This document shows, piece by piece, positions 9,523 through 19,067 of a stretch of DNA of 64,000 nucleotides (its first letter is position 1; every line of letters starts with the position of its first letter). Where the stretch lies: NCBI RefSeq assembly GCF_002836945.1, contig NZ_NIJM01000004.1, positions 62,001 through 126,000 of the forward strand. Direction: 5' to 3'. Source of the DNA: Shewanella chilikensis. GTDB taxonomy: Bacteria; Pseudomonadota; Gammaproteobacteria; Enterobacterales; Shewanellaceae. Made by a program: the position numbers and the translations under genes. A model generated the notes under the pieces. That model did not search any database. It worked only from the letters and a program-made list of their open reading frames with translations, and was not told the DNA's origin.

Positions 9523-11394
9523 TCAGCTGTCGGGTTTGGCCAGCAGATCGGCTACCCGCTGTTGCAGCGAGTGGCGGCTCTCCTCCGCGCCGGGTACCTG
9601 AGCTGCAATATTGACCTTAAGCCTTGACCAGAAACGTCTTGGACGGGTCGTCAGGGCATGGCCATCTTTGTGGCTGAAGAAAGATCCCCACAAACCTTTG
9701 AGCGCCATTGGCACCACAGGCACAGGATCCTTTGCCAGTATCTGTTCGATACCGGGCCGAAACTCATGTAACTCACCATCAGGAGACAACCTGCCCTCAG
9801 GGAAAATACACACCAACTCCTCATTGGTCAGCGCCTGGTGAATACGCTCGAAGGCTCGGGTGTAGGTATCAGCGCACTTTTTCGGTGAGCAGATAGGGAT
9901 CACCCCGGCGTGGCGGAACAGATACTTGAGCAAGGGCATTTCACTTATGCTCTTGTCCATCACAAAACGCACCGGACGAGTGGATGCTCCCAGCAACACC
10001 AAGGCATCGACGTAACTGACATGGTTACACACCAGCACGGCGGCCCCCTGCTTGGGAATGTTTTCCCGGCCTTCAACCTTGAGACGGTACAAGAGATGGC
10101 TCAGCAGGTAGCTGATAAACCTCAGCGTAAATTCAGGCACCCTGCTATACACATACAAAGCTACCACAGCGTTGAATACCGCCAGCAGAGTAAATAGCTG
10201 AGGGATCGACAGACCCACCAGCTCCAGCAAGATGATTGACAATATCGCCGAGCACACCATAAACAAGGCATTGATGATATTGTTGGCGGCTATGGCCTGG
10301 GCACATTCACCGGGGGCCGAACGCGACTGAATAAAGGCGTACAGAGGCACAATAAACAGGCCGCCACTGACGCCCACCATAAACAGTGCCAACATCAACC
10401 TGAAGTGTTCACTGCGGCCGACAAACTCGGCTATGTCGTAGAGATATCCCGCCGGCAGTTGGCTGTAGTCAGGAATGGCCCACAGCAGATCCAGGCCAAA
10501 GAAGGTTAACCCTGCTACCCCGAAAGGCAACAATCCCAGCTCTACATGGCCAAAGGAGAAACGCTCACAAACAAAGGAGCCGACCGCAATACCTATGGAA
10601 AACAGCGCCAACAGCAGCGACACCACAGTGGCGTCCGAGTGCAGCGAGCCTCTGGCAAAATTGGGGAACTGGGTCAGGTAGGTGGCACCCAAAAACCAGA
10701 ACCAGCTGATTGCCAGAATCGCCATCCAGATTGACGGCGTTTGCCGTACCCGCTTGATACTGACCAGAGTGCCGGACAAGGGCGCAAAGCGTACCTTGTC
10801 TATCGGCAACGGCGCCGGCAGTGATGGAATCGCCCGGCTGGAGAGGAAACCGGCCAAGGCCAGCACAGATACAGTTATCGCCGCCCACATCAGGCCGTTG
10901 TCACTGGTTACCAGCAGCCCGGCACTTAGAGTGCCTATCAAAATAGACAGGAAGGTGCCCATCTCTACCCAGGCGTTGCCGGTTACCAACTCGTCCTCTC
11001 TAAGCGCCTGCGGCAGCAGCGAGTATTTTACCGGACCAAAGTAGGCCGATTGGGTGCCGGTAAGAAACAGCAGCAGCAACATCAACAGATAACTTTGCGC
11101 CATAATCGCCGCGGCGGCGCAGGACATGATGATAAGCTCCAGCAGCTTTAACCTACGGATCATCAGCGCCTTATCCATATTGTCGGCTACCATGCCCGCA
11201 TGGGCGGAAAACAGAAAGAAAGGCAGGATGAAGATCCCCGCCGCCAGATTGACAAACAAATCCACACTCATCGGCAGGTTATCGACCTGGCTGTAGGTCA
11301 CCAGCAGCAGCAACACATTCTTGTAGATGTTGTCGTTGAGCGCCCCCAAACATTGAGTGGCGAAATAGGGTAAAAATCGTTTGCTCAGGAACAT
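9523..11394 (-). CDS. Fusion of LplT-like MFS transporter and PlsC-type acyltransferase
   Basis: The first ~410 residues form a 12-helix major-facilitator domain resembling lysophospholipid transporter LplT. Residues about 430-623 are a PlsC acyltransferase with NHVSYVD (the HX4D catalytic motif) and FPEGRLS. Known LplT-Aas systems import and re-acylate lysophospholipids, usually with an acyl-ACP synthetase domain as well; that domain is absent here. Likely role: flipping and re-acylation of lysophospholipids at the inner membrane. I chose the ATG at 11394, which overlaps the tetR stop by 10 bp. The upstream in-frame extension lies inside tetR. Substrate is inference. Confidence 0.87.
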   Translation of the reverse strand: MFLSKRFLPYFATQCLGALNDNIYKNVLLLLVTYSQVDNLPMSVDLFVNLAAGIFILPFFLFSAHAGMVADNMDKALMIRRLKLLELIIMSCAAAAIMAQSYLLMLLLLFLTGTQSAYFGPVKYSLLPQALREDELVTGNAWVEMGTFLSILIGTLSAGLLVTSDNGLMWAAITVSVLALAGFLSSRAIPSLPAPLPIDKVRFAPLSGTLVSIKRVRQTPSIWMAILAISWFWFLGATYLTQFPNFARGSLHSDATVVSLLLALFSIGIAVGSFVCERFSFGHVELGLLPFGVAGLTFFGLDLLWAIPDYSQLPAGYLYDIAEFVGRSEHFRLMLALFMVGVSGGLFIVPLYAFIQSRSAPGECAQAIAANNIINALFMVCSAILSIILLELVGLSIPQLFTLLAVFNAVVALYVYSRVPEFTLRFISYLLSHLLYRLKVEGRENIPKQGAAVLVCNHVSYVDALVLLGASTRPVRFVMDKSISEMPLLKYLFRHAGVIPICSPKKCADTYTRAFERIHQALTNEELVCIFPEGRLSPDGELHEFRPGIEQILAKDPVPVVPMALKGLWGSFFSHKDGHALTTRPRRFWSRLKVNIAAQVPGAEESRHSLQQRVADLLAKPDS

Positions 11395-11999
11395 ACACCC
11401 TCCTCCTGTTGCATTGCCGTCCACCACAAGTGCACCTGAAATGTCAGTAACTGCAACCAAGAAGCCTGACTGAAAAGCTTATCGTCCAGCGCCAGGCCGG
11501 TTAGCCCATGGATACTGCTCCAGAAGCTACGACTGGCGAGCGCCAGCTTGGATGAGGGCAAGTTTGGCAACAAGTCACCGAGTTGCTGTTCGAGCAAGCC
11601 TATCAGCTCGGCAATCAGCTGTTGTTGCGATTTGGGCAGAGGTTCTTCCGGCCCCAGATGTAAGGCAAACACCAAACGAAATGCCTGGGGTTGGCTATGG
11701 GCAAACTCGGCATAAGCCTTGGCCAGTGCCAACAGCTTCAGCTCGCCGGTTGCGAATGTTTGTTCACACACCAGCTGTACTTGCTCAAGCAGACGCTCCA
11801 AGACCCTGGCGGATACGCTCAGGAGCAGATAGTTGTAGCTACCAAACAGGTTGATTAGGGTACTGGGGGCATAGCCCACTTGGGAGGCGATCCGTCTAAG
11901 ACTCAGGCGGGTATATTCCTCCTGCGTCAACAACTGCTCGACGGCATCCAGTGCCATGAGCCGGATCTCTTGATGACTGTGTTCCTTGCGTCTTGCCAT
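11385..11999 (-). CDS. TetR-family regulator co-transcribed with the MFS-acyltransferase
   Basis: This 204-residue protein has an N-terminal helix-turn-helix (LSLRRIASQVGYAPSTLINLFGSY, about residues 34-57) and a C-terminal all-helical ligand domain of the WHG type (SFWSSIHGLTGLAL). The start at 11999 has AGGA about 9 bases upstream; the alternative ATG at 12008 has no spaced ribosome-binding site. It overlaps the following transporter/acyltransferase gene, so it probably senses a lipid-related ligand and controls its own operon. The effector is unknown. Confidence 0.88.
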   Translation of the reverse strand: MARRKEHSHQEIRLMALDAVEQLLTQEEYTRLSLRRIASQVGYAPSTLINLFGSYNYLLLSVSARVLERLLEQVQLVCEQTFATGELKLLALAKAYAEFAHSQPQAFRLVFALHLGPEEPLPKSQQQLIAELIGLLEQQLGDLLPNLPSSKLALASRSFWSSIHGLTGLALDDKLFSQASWLQLLTFQVHLWWTAMQQEEGVCS

Positions 12000-12060
12000 A
12001 GTGTCCATTCCTGAAAAGAGATGGCAGCAGACTAACAGCCTTCAAAATAAAAAACAATGT

Positions 12061-12071
12061 TCACAATGTGA
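12061..12071. promoter_or_regulatory. Candidate TetR autoregulatory palindrome
   Basis: The perfect inverted repeat TCACA-A-TGTGA lies inside a larger imperfect palindrome, 62 bp upstream of the TetR gene. Position and symmetry fit an operator for that regulator. It also resembles two CRP half sites set too close together for CRP, so the TetR reading is preferred. Confidence 0.4.
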
Positions 12072-12184
12072 CATTTTTTAACCAAGATTACGGAAGGCAA
12101 TTGATATCTTCTAAGGTAATCACTACCTACAAAGTACACCAAATAATATGGCTTCAGCGTACTCTCTCTAATAGGGGCAAAACT

Positions 12185-12219
12185 AAAATAGGCCAGAAGC
12201 ACTGCTTCTGGCCTATTTT
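12185..12219 (-). terminator. Terminator of gor
   Basis: A 16-bp inverted repeat (AAAATAGGCCAGAAGC and its complement) around a 3-base loop lies 24 bp after the gor stop codon. It is flanked by A/T runs on both sides, so it could act in both directions. Confidence 0.85.
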
Positions 12220-12242
12220 ACCTGCGATATGCATCCACTTGT

Positions 12243-13598
12243 TTAACGCATAGTAACAAACTCTTCTGCGCCCGTTGGATGGATAGCGACTACGGCATCA
12301 AAGTCAGCCTTGGTGGCGCCCATCTTGATGGCAACGCCAAAGCCCTGAAGGATTTCATCCATGCCAAAGCCGATACCATGGATCCCGACGACTTTTTCAT
12401 CGGCGCCGGCACAAACCAGCTTCATCTTACAAGCCTGACGGTGCGCAGTAACCGCTGTGTACATGGAGGTAAAGGAGGAAGTGTAGACCTTCACCTGATC
12501 CTCACCGAAGCGCTCTTTGGCCTCAGGCTCTGTCAGCCCCATGGTGCCAATTGGCGGGTGGCTGAAGACCACAGTCGGGATGCAGTCATAGTCCATCTTG
12601 GCATCCGGCTGGGCGCCAAAGAGACGCTCTGACAGCAAGCGACCCGCCTTGACGGCAACCGGTGTCAGCTCTACTCCGCCCGCCATGATGTCACCGACAC
12701 AGTAAACCCCTTTAGCGCTGGTGTTTTGCTGGGCATCAGTTATCACATATCCCTTGGGATCCAACTGCACATCGGTATTTTCAAGGCCGATATTGCCTGT
12801 GGCCGGTGCCCGACCAATGGCCCAGATCAGGCAGTCCACTGTGTACTCTTCAGCGTTTTCCAGCACCAGAGTCAGGCTGCCATCGGCATTTTTACGCACT
12901 TCCTTGGGAATACTCTGGGTATGCAGCGAAGGCCCTTCGCTGGCCATGGACTCCATCAGTGTTTCATAGAGCATGGGGTCGAAGTTACGCAGCGGCGCAT
13001 GTTTGCGTACAAACAGATGGGTTTCACTGCCAAGGGCATGCAATACACCGGCAATTTCCACCGCGATATAACCGGCACCCACTACGGCTACCCGCTTGGG
13101 CTGTTCACGCAGGGCAAAGAAACCGTCCGAGTCTATGCCATATTCTGCCCCGGGAATGGCGGGAATGCTGGGCGCGCCACCGGTAGCTATCAGAATATGC
13201 TCGGCACTATAGTGTTCGCCGTCGACCTCAATGGTGTGGTTATCAACAAAGCGGCCATAGCCGTTAACCACAGTGACTTTGTTGTTGGCCAGACCGCGTT
13301 CATAGGAACCATGGATCCGTTCGATATAGGCTTCACGACTGGCCACCAGAGTGTTCCAATCAAACTGGTTGACGCTGACATCAAAACCATAATCTTTGGC
13401 ATAGAGATGCATGGCTTCGGCCACTTGGGCGCCATACCACATGACCTTTTTGGGCACACAGCCGACGTTGACGCAGGTACCACCCAGGTGTTTGGCTTCA
13501 ATCAGCAAGACCTTGGCGCCACGCATAGCGGCTCTATTGGCTGACGCAATACCACCGCTGCCCGCACCCAGGCAGATATAGTCAAAATGTTGTGCCAT
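12243..13598 (-). CDS. gor: Glutathione-disulfide reductase
   Basis: This cytosolic flavoenzyme reduces glutathione disulfide with NADPH. The N-terminal FAD motif is GAGSGG. The redox-active pair Cys42/Cys47 sits in [14 protein letters not shown] second nucleotide motif [12 protein letters not shown] follows, then VGDI for FAD. The C-terminal catalytic HPTGAEEF is present. At 451 aa the length matches E. coli Gor. It is a single gene with its own terminator. Separation from mycothione or trypanothione reductases rests on overall similarity to enterobacterial Gor. Confidence 0.96.
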   Translation of the reverse strand: MAQHFDYICLGAGSGGIASANRAAMRGAKVLLIEAKHLGGTCVNVGCVPKKVMWYGAQVAEAMHLYAKDYGFDVSVNQFDWNTLVASREAYIERIHGSYERGLANNKVTVVNGYGRFVDNHTIEVDGEHYSAEHILIATGGAPSIPAIPGAEYGIDSDGFFALREQPKRVAVVGAGYIAVEIAGVLHALGSETHLFVRKHAPLRNFDPMLYETLMESMASEGPSLHTQSIPKEVRKNADGSLTLVLENAEEYTVDCLIWAIGRAPATGNIGLENTDVQLDPKGYVITDAQQNTSAKGVYCVGDIMAGGVELTPVAVKAGRLLSERLFGAQPDAKMDYDCIPTVVFSHPPIGTMGLTEPEAKERFGEDQVKVYTSSFTSMYTAVTAHRQACKMKLVCAGADEKVVGIHGIGFGMDEILQGFGVAIKMGATKADFDAVVAIHPTGAEEFVTMR

Positions 13599-13726
13599 GT
13601 TTATCTCCGTAGATTGATACTGACTAACTCGCCCAACAGGGCGACCTCCCGTCTGACGGGATACTTGTGAGCCATTGTAGGGGGATTCAGATCAAGTGAC
13701 CAGACCAGAGTCTGCCGGTAAAAATT

Positions 13727-14263
13727 TCAATGATACAAGCGGCAGCGGGAATAATCCTGAGTCTCAGGCCCTGAACCCGAGCACTTGAGGCAACGAAACT
13801 GCTGTTGATGCTCACCGAGTTCAGCCTGCAAATATCTGGCAGTGTGGGAATCTTTCTGCCTGAGGCGCCGCTCCAGCTCTGTCATTCGCTTATCCAACCA
13901 GCGACAACTGGGATCATCGGCGATTTGGCGGCGAGGCTTGGATGCCTGCTTTTTTCGGGATTTGGTTGGTTTACTGTCGCGCGAGGCCTTGGGCAGGGGC
14001 GCAGACTCATATTCAAGTGCGGCTTCAAACTGCTGTGGAATGGCAATAGGATTGCCCTCGCTGTCGAGCACCCACCCCAGAGGGAGCGAACCTGACTCTT
14101 TGCCCGGGTCGCTGAGTTGCTTATCTATTGAGGGCTCTGAACCCGACACTGGATTCAGGTCTGGATTCAAGTCTGAGCTTGATTCGGCCTGGGATTCAAC
14201 CAATGGGGCGACTCCCAACCAAAGGAGCAGGCAGCAAAGCCCGCCGATTCTGTAGGTTAACAT
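13727..14263 (-). CDS. Secreted cysteine-containing protein of unknown function
   Basis: I do not recognise a named family. The 178-residue product has an N-terminal signal peptide (hydrophobic residues about 6-20, cleavage probably near VESQA). A low-complexity Ser/Pro/Asp linker and a Lys/Arg-rich stretch (about 95-113) follow. The C-terminal helix-rich segment contains cysteines near 120, 157, 160 and 173 (SCRW, CLKC, SRCRL), suggesting disulfides or metal binding in the periplasm. It lies between gor and an outer-membrane protein gene, with an 80-bp gap to the latter, so they may be co-transcribed. Confidence 0.7.
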   Translation of the reverse strand: MLTYRIGGLCCLLLWLGVAPLVESQAESSSDLNPDLNPVSGSEPSIDKQLSDPGKESGSLPLGWVLDSEGNPIAIPQQFEAALEYESAPLPKASRDSKPTKSRKKQASKPRRQIADDPSCRWLDKRMTELERRLRQKDSHTARYLQAELGEHQQQFRCLKCSGSGPETQDYSRCRLYH

Positions 14264-14343
14264 TCCCTGTCCCTCCGCATCGATCCGTCGATGCTGTTTG
14301 TCTTCACATCAGAGTCTAGAAGCTGCGGTGAATGTTAGCCAAT

Positions 14344-15051
14344 TTAAAACTGCCACTGCAGATGCAAGCCGGCATAAGACTGAGCCAGATCGCCATGCCA
14401 ACCCTCTGCTTGCGCCTGCTGCTTGATATCGTCCTGCGCTATGCTGTGGCTCAAATGCAAGGAAGCCACCAAAGAAGGGGTTAATGAGTAGCATGCCTCT
14501 ACACCAAGCTGCAGATGATTGGGGCCATCATGGGTCTGGCTGGCATAGCCAAAGTCGAATCCCTGGGTCACATAAGGGGTCAGAGTCAGTTGCTCGTTCA
14601 CTTGCCAGTGGCTGTGCAGGCTCAACTCAACAAAATAACCCGATGCTTCAGTAGCATAGGTATAGTTAATCGATGGCGTCAGCCAACTCAGCCCCTGATA
14701 GGCGAGATAGGCGTACACCTCATTGTCATGGGCGCGCTCATCACCGTAAAACTCCAACCGCTGCATGCCGACTCCGGCTTCCACTGATTCGAGTGGGTTG
14801 AAACAGTATTCCACCCCGGCATTGAGCTCGGCGTAGTTAACACTGTCAGCTCGGCCAAACAACACGAAGGCCCCCAGGCCATCACGGCTATGCTGAATGC
14901 CACTCCAGGCAATCCCTCCCGCAGACAAGTTGTCCCGCCCCTCAGAAACATAGTGACTGTCCCACCCCAGCATGAGTATGGTTTCGGCAGCCTCATCGGC
15001 CAATAATGTATTGCAGCACAGGAGTGTCAACAACAAGAACGGATAGCGCAT
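14344..15051 (-). CDS. Predicted small outer-membrane beta-barrel protein
   Basis: The 235-residue product has a signal peptide ending near LLADEA and then alternating amphipathic strands rich in aromatic residues. It ends in GLHLQWQF, with the terminal Phe expected for an outer-membrane barrel recognised by the Bam complex. No specific transport family is recognised. Start ATG at 15051 is preferred over the in-frame TTG at 15063. A Fur-like half site (TGATAAT) lies 57 bp upstream, hinting at iron control, but the other half is poor. It is divergent from prlC. Confidence 0.75.
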   Translation of the reverse strand: MRYPFLLLTLLCCNTLLADEAAETILMLGWDSHYVSEGRDNLSAGGIAWSGIQHSRDGLGAFVLFGRADSVNYAELNAGVEYCFNPLESVEAGVGMQRLEFYGDERAHDNEVYAYLAYQGLSWLTPSINYTYATEASGYFVELSLHSHWQVNEQLTLTPYVTQGFDFGYASQTHDGPNHLQLGVEACYSLTPSLVASLHLSHSIAQDDIKQQAQAEGWHGDLAQSYAGLHLQWQF

Positions 15052-15063
15052 AAAACGTACCAA

Positions 15064-15367
15064 ACTTACAAAGTAAAGCTATTTTATTTCACCAGCCATA
15101 CATGTAAATGATAATGAATCGTGTTTTGGATCCAGTTATCATTTATCGCTTTTTTGTGCATTGTTCAACAGACTCTTTCCGACGACCCGATAAGCGCATA
15201 TTTCATGGATGTGTTTCTCACCTATGACAGCAATCGCTTTGATCACCTTGATAATTCAAAGCAGAACCCTTATCTATTAGCCACGCCCCTGAATATTCGC
15301 CGCCATGGCGGCAAGACCAGGCATCCAATGCAGGCCCTATGGCCCACGCCCAAAGAGAGGACAGACA
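15064..15367. other. Divergent promoter region of the OMP gene and prlC
   Basis: No gene is seen here. It holds a TGATAAT half site at 15108-15114 facing the barrel gene, a candidate heat-shock promoter (separate entry), and a perfect 14-bp palindrome GCCGCCATGGCGGC at 15299-15312 in the prlC leader, whose role is unknown. Confidence 0.45.
15247..15275 (+). promoter_or_regulatory. Candidate sigma-32 promoter of prlC
   Basis: CTTGAT, 14 bases, then CCCTTATC resembles the sigma-32 consensus CTTGAA-N13-15-CCCCAT. It lies about 95 bp before the prlC start. The E. coli homologue is known to be heat-shock controlled, so the assignment is plausible but unproven. Confidence 0.4.
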
Positions 15368-17407
15368 ATGACCAATCCGCTGCTGACAGCACAGGAGCTG
15401 CCACCCTTTTCCAGTATCAAGGCCGAGCATATTCAACCGGCGGTCGAACAGGCCATAGCCAAATGCCGCGATAAAATAGAGGCCGTGCTGGCCGCCGGAG
15501 GCCCTTACACTTGGGAGAAGCTGGTGGCACCTCTGGAGCAGGTAGACGATGAGTTGAGCCAGATCTGGTCGCCGATTTCCCATATGAATTCTGTACTCAG
15601 CAATGAAGAGTGGCGCGCCGCGCACGATGCCTGTCTGCCATTGTTGTCTGAGTACAGCACCTTTGTCGGCCAACATCAGGGCCTGTATCAGGCCTATAAA
15701 GAGCTCAAGGCATCGGCGGAATTTGCCCAGCTCAGTCAGGCGCAACAGACTGTGATAGAACATAGCCTGAGAGACTTCGAACTGTCGGGAATAGGCCTCA
15801 ATGATGAACAAAAAGCCCGCTATGGAGAGATTGTAAAGCGCCTGTCCGAACTCAGCAGCACCTATTCCAACCAACTGCTGGATGCCACACATGCCTGGAG
15901 CAAGCTGGTTACCGATGAAGCCGAATTGGCCGGTCTGCCAGAGTCTGCCATTGCCGCCGCCAAGGCGATGGCAGAGGCCAAAGAGCAGCAAGGTTGGCTA
16001 TTCACCCTGGATTTTCCATCCTATCTGCCGGTCATGACCTACAGCGACAACCGCAGTCTGCGTGAAGAGTGCTACCGCGCCTTTGTTACCCGCGCTTCGG
16101 ATCAAGGCCCCAATGCCGGTGAGTTCGACAATGGTCCGCTGATGGACGAGATCCTGGGCCTGCGCCATGAGTTGGCACAGTTACTGGGCTTTGATACCTA
16201 TGCCGATAAGTCCCTGGCCACCAAGATGGCGCAATCGCCCGAGCAGGTTATCGCCTTCCTCAATGAGCTGGCGCTGCGCTCCAAGTCTCAAGCCAAGGCC
16301 GAGTTGGCCGAACTCAAGGAGTTTGCCAAGGAGCATTATGGTGTAACCGAGTTGGCGGCCTGGGATCTGGGTTACTACGGCGAAAAGCTCAAGCAGCACA
16401 AGTATGAGATATCTCAGGAAGAGCTACGCCCCTTCTTCCCCGAAGACAAGGTGCTCAGCGGCCTGTTCTACACCATCAAGCGCTTGTTCGGCATGGATGT
16501 CAAAGAGCAGCAGGATTTCGACAAGTGGCATAAAGATGTGCGCTTTTTCCACATCCTGGATGCCGAGGGCGAACACAGAGGCAGCTTCTATCTGGACCTC
16601 TATGCCCGTGAAGGCAAGCGTGGCGGCGCCTGGATGAATGATTGCCGAACCCGGCGGATGACGGCCACCGGCCTGCAAAAGCCGGTAGCCTACCTCACCT
16701 GTAACTTCAATCGTCCTGTGGGTGACAAGCCGGCGCTGTTTACCCATGACGAAGTCACTACCCTGTTCCACGAATTTGGTCATGGTATTCACCATATGCT
16801 GACCCGCATCGATGTCGGCGGGGTTTCCGGCATCAACGGCGTACCTTGGGATGCCGTGGAGCTGCCAAGCCAGTTTATGGAGAACTGGTGCTGGGCCGAA
16901 GAGGCGCTGGCGGAGATCTCCGGCCATTATCAGACCGGGGAGCCGCTGCCCAAGGCGATGCTGGACAAGATGCTGGCCGCCAAGAACTTCCAGTCCGGCA
17001 TGATGATGCTGCGGCAACTGGAGTTCTCTCTGTTCGACTTCCGCCTGCATCAGGAGTTTGATCCGGCCAAGGGCGCCCATATTCAGCAGATGTTGGATGA
17101 GGTTCGACGCCAGGTGGCAGTGGTCACACCGCCTGAGTTCAACCGCTTCCAGAACGGTTTCGCCCATATCTTTGCCGGTGGTTATGCCGCTGGCTACTAC
17201 AGCTACAAGTGGGCCGAGGTGTTGTCTGCCGATGCCTTCTCCCGTTTCGAGGAGGAAGGTATTTTCAACGAGAGTACCGGACGCGACTTCCTGCACAACA
17301 TACTTGAGATGGGCGGCAGTGAAGAGCCTATGGTGCTATTTACTCGCTTCCGTGGCCGCGAGCCCAGCATAGACGCACTGCTGCGTCACTCAGGGATCCA
17401 AGCCTGA
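15368..17407 (+). CDS. prlC: Oligopeptidase A (M3 zinc metallopeptidase)
   Basis: This cytosolic enzyme degrades short peptides, including cleaved signal peptides. The zinc-binding motif HEFGH is at about residues 468-472 within LFHEFGHGIHHML, and the C-terminal region GGYAAGYYSYKWAEV is characteristic of M3 peptidases. The 679-aa length matches E. coli PrlC (680). Start ATG at 15368 has AGAGGA upstream; an open frame reaching 15305 lacks a comparable start. A possible heat-shock promoter lies upstream and a strong terminator follows. Confidence 0.96.
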   Translation: MTNPLLTAQELPPFSSIKAEHIQPAVEQAIAKCRDKIEAVLAAGGPYTWEKLVAPLEQVDDELSQIWSPISHMNSVLSNEEWRAAHDACLPLLSEYSTFVGQHQGLYQAYKELKASAEFAQLSQAQQTVIEHSLRDFELSGIGLNDEQKARYGEIVKRLSELSSTYSNQLLDATHAWSKLVTDEAELAGLPESAIAAAKAMAEAKEQQGWLFTLDFPSYLPVMTYSDNRSLREECYRAFVTRASDQGPNAGEFDNGPLMDEILGLRHELAQLLGFDTYADKSLATKMAQSPEQVIAFLNELALRSKSQAKAELAELKEFAKEHYGVTELAAWDLGYYGEKLKQHKYEISQEELRPFFPEDKVLSGLFYTIKRLFGMDVKEQQDFDKWHKDVRFFHILDAEGEHRGSFYLDLYAREGKRGGAWMNDCRTRRMTATGLQKPVAYLTCNFNRPVGDKPALFTHDEVTTLFHEFGHGIHHMLTRIDVGGVSGINGVPWDAVELPSQFMENWCWAEEALAEISGHYQTGEPLPKAMLDKMLAAKNFQSGMMMLRQLEFSLFDFRLHQEFDPAKGAHIQQMLDEVRRQVAVVTPPEFNRFQNGFAHIFAGGYAAGYYSYKWAEVLSADAFSRFEEEGIFNESTGRDFLHNILEMGGSEEPMVLFTRFRGREPSIDALLRHSGIQA

Positions 17408-17424
17408 GGCAGAAGCAATTGATT

Positions 17425-17447
17425 AGGCGCCTGCGGGCGCCTTTTTT
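17425..17447 (+). terminator. Terminator of prlC
   Basis: Stem AGGCGCC / GGCGCCT with a short loop, followed by six T residues, 18 bp after the prlC stop codon. Classical intrinsic terminator. Confidence 0.88.
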
Positions 17448-17521
17448 GTGAGCCAGTTCTCGCTTGCCGTCTGGTATGACCTTTGATAGCCTTTAATGCC
17501 TCTCAACTCTTGGACCCTTTG

Positions 17522-18052
17522 ATGAACCTCTACTTTCGCCTGTTTTGGCTGCTGCTCTGGCGAGTGCGCCGGGCAAACGATATCGGTTTTCTCGGCACCA
17601 GCCGCATCCGTTATCGGGCTTTACCGAGTGACTGTGACATCAACCTACACCTGACCAACTCCCGCTACCCGGCATTTATGGATCTGGCCCGCACTTATAT
17701 GATGGCCGAAATGGGCTTGCTGAAGCGCTTTCTAAAACTGAAATGGATGCCGATAGTCAATGCCGCCGAGTTCACCTATGTAAGGGATATCAGGCCATTA
17801 CAGCAGTTTGAAATTGCCTCTCGCGTGGTTGGCTGGGATGAAAAGTATTTCTACATAGAGCAGCGTTTCCTGTCGGACAGAGGCCTGCATGCCATAGTGC
17901 ATGTCAGAGGTTTGTTCGTCTGCAAACGCAAGCCGGTACCCACGGAAAACCTGTTGACAGAAGCCGGGTTCGATGAGACCACGCCCGAGTTACCGGCAGA
18001 GATCATCAAGTGGAAGTCGTTCCTGGATCTCAAAAAGGCCCGTAACAGCTGA
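17522..18052 (+). CDS. Hotdog-fold acyl-CoA thioesterase-like protein (THEM6 type)
   Basis: The 176-residue product has an N-terminal hydrophobic helix (FRLFWLLLW) and then a single hotdog domain with the pattern DINLHLTNSRYPAFMDLAR, typical of 4-hydroxybenzoyl-CoA thioesterase-like proteins of the THEM6 group. Such proteins hydrolyse acyl-CoA thioesters, and the helix suggests membrane attachment. Start ATG at 17522 is preferred over an in-frame TTG at 17483. It converges with a GST-like gene, 8 bp apart. The substrate is unknown. Confidence 0.8.
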   Translation: MNLYFRLFWLLLWRVRRANDIGFLGTSRIRYRALPSDCDINLHLTNSRYPAFMDLARTYMMAEMGLLKRFLKLKWMPIVNAAEFTYVRDIRPLQQFEIASRVVGWDEKYFYIEQRFLSDRGLHAIVHVRGLFVCKRKPVPTENLLTEAGFDETTPELPAEIIKWKSFLDLKKARNS

Positions 18053-18060
18053 ATTCTTGT

Positions 18061-18714
18061 TCAGGGGATGGGCCTGAGCCCACTGCTGGCCTCCTCCTGA
18101 GCCAGAGTCACTTCATCCTGCACCAACATCCAGGAACCCCGCAATTGCGCCTGCAGCCAGTAGCGCCCCAAATGCTGGTAGTCCAGTAAGTTAAAACTGC
18201 GCTGCAGGTAACCAAGACAAGGGATTAAGGCACAATCGGCCAAAGTGAACCCATCTCCGCAAAGCCAATGATGCTCAACCAGGCGTAAGTCCAAGGCCCG
18301 CAGGCAAAGTCTGAGACGGTTTTCAATTTGACGCTGCACCAGGGGAAGTTGCTGCTCTTCCGGTAAGCTATATTGCTGCTCCAGCTGATAGAGACTGCTG
18401 TTGAGGTCGTTATCGGCAATTCTGTCATAGAGACGCACTTGCAGATTGAGCTCGGGCTCCTTGGGCAACAGCCGGGTGCCGGCGTCCATTTTATTGTCCA
18501 GATACTCTATGATAATGCTGGATTCAGGCAACAGGCTACCGTCCTGACACACCAAGAGTGGCAGCTTACCGGATGGATAGAAATGCAGATAGTGTTGGCG
18601 CTCCAATGGATCCTGCAGATCCGTTACCCGGGGAAAGAAGTTTGCCTGCTTTTCATAAAGTGCCAGCAGCACCTTTTGCGAATAACGCGACAATGGATGG
18701 TAGTAAAGCTCCAT
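18061..18714 (-). CDS. Glutathione S-transferase family protein
   Basis: The 217-residue product has a thioredoxin-like N-domain (LYYHPLSRYSQKVLLAL, with the glutathione-contacting PESSIIIEYLD at about 63-73) and an all-helical C-domain ending around residue 210. The length is typical. Ser or Tyr near residue 8-12 could activate glutathione. The protein may be a detoxification enzyme or a stringent-starvation-like GST; the sequence does not decide. Single gene, convergent with the thioesterase. Confidence 0.85.
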   Translation of the reverse strand: MELYYHPLSRYSQKVLLALYEKQANFFPRVTDLQDPLERQHYLHFYPSGKLPLLVCQDGSLLPESSIIIEYLDNKMDAGTRLLPKEPELNLQVRLYDRIADNDLNSSLYQLEQQYSLPEEQQLPLVQRQIENRLRLCLRALDLRLVEHHWLCGDGFTLADCALIPCLGYLQRSFNLLDYQHLGRYWLQAQLRGSWMLVQDEVTLAQEEASSGLRPIP

Positions 18715-19067
18715 AGACAGGGATCCCCATGGTTACCAACTTTAACTTTAGTTGCTGGCTACCGCTTAGGGAAGGCGTGACCCGTTACCATGAGTGCCGC
18801 GAGGCATTATCCACCCTCTGTTTGCCCCCACTTCCGCTTGAAAGGTCCAACGTGGAGAGATGTGATGGGCACCTTTTCAGGTGGTAAACTTATTATCTGA
18901 ATTCGGGCATCAAACGTCTGTTGGGGCTGAACATTCACTGAAAAAAGTCCTGCTTGATCAGTCTTGGAACCAAGCCTCAAGTATTGCTGTTAATCCGCTG
19001 CCATCTTTATCCCGATTGGTATTACACTGGTGCGGCAGCAACTGAACCAATCAAAAGGGAAAAGCAC
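18715..19067. other. Divergent intergenic region, GST gene / tag-like gene
   Basis: Promoters for both flanking genes must lie here, but I see no convincing gene, structured RNA or operator. The open frame that runs into the tag-like gene from 18954 lacks a ribosome-binding site. Confidence 0.4.

Noticed and set aside
12068..12253. 61-codon ORF between the TetR gene and gor
   Set aside because: Contains the gor terminator and lacks a ribosome-binding site.
12726..13544. 272-codon ORF antisense to gor
   Set aside because: Shadow frame; gor has full catalytic motifs on the other strand.
15106..15122. Fur box before the outer-membrane barrel gene
   Set aside because: One half site is perfect (TGATAAT) but the second matches 2 of 7; too weak to list as a feature.
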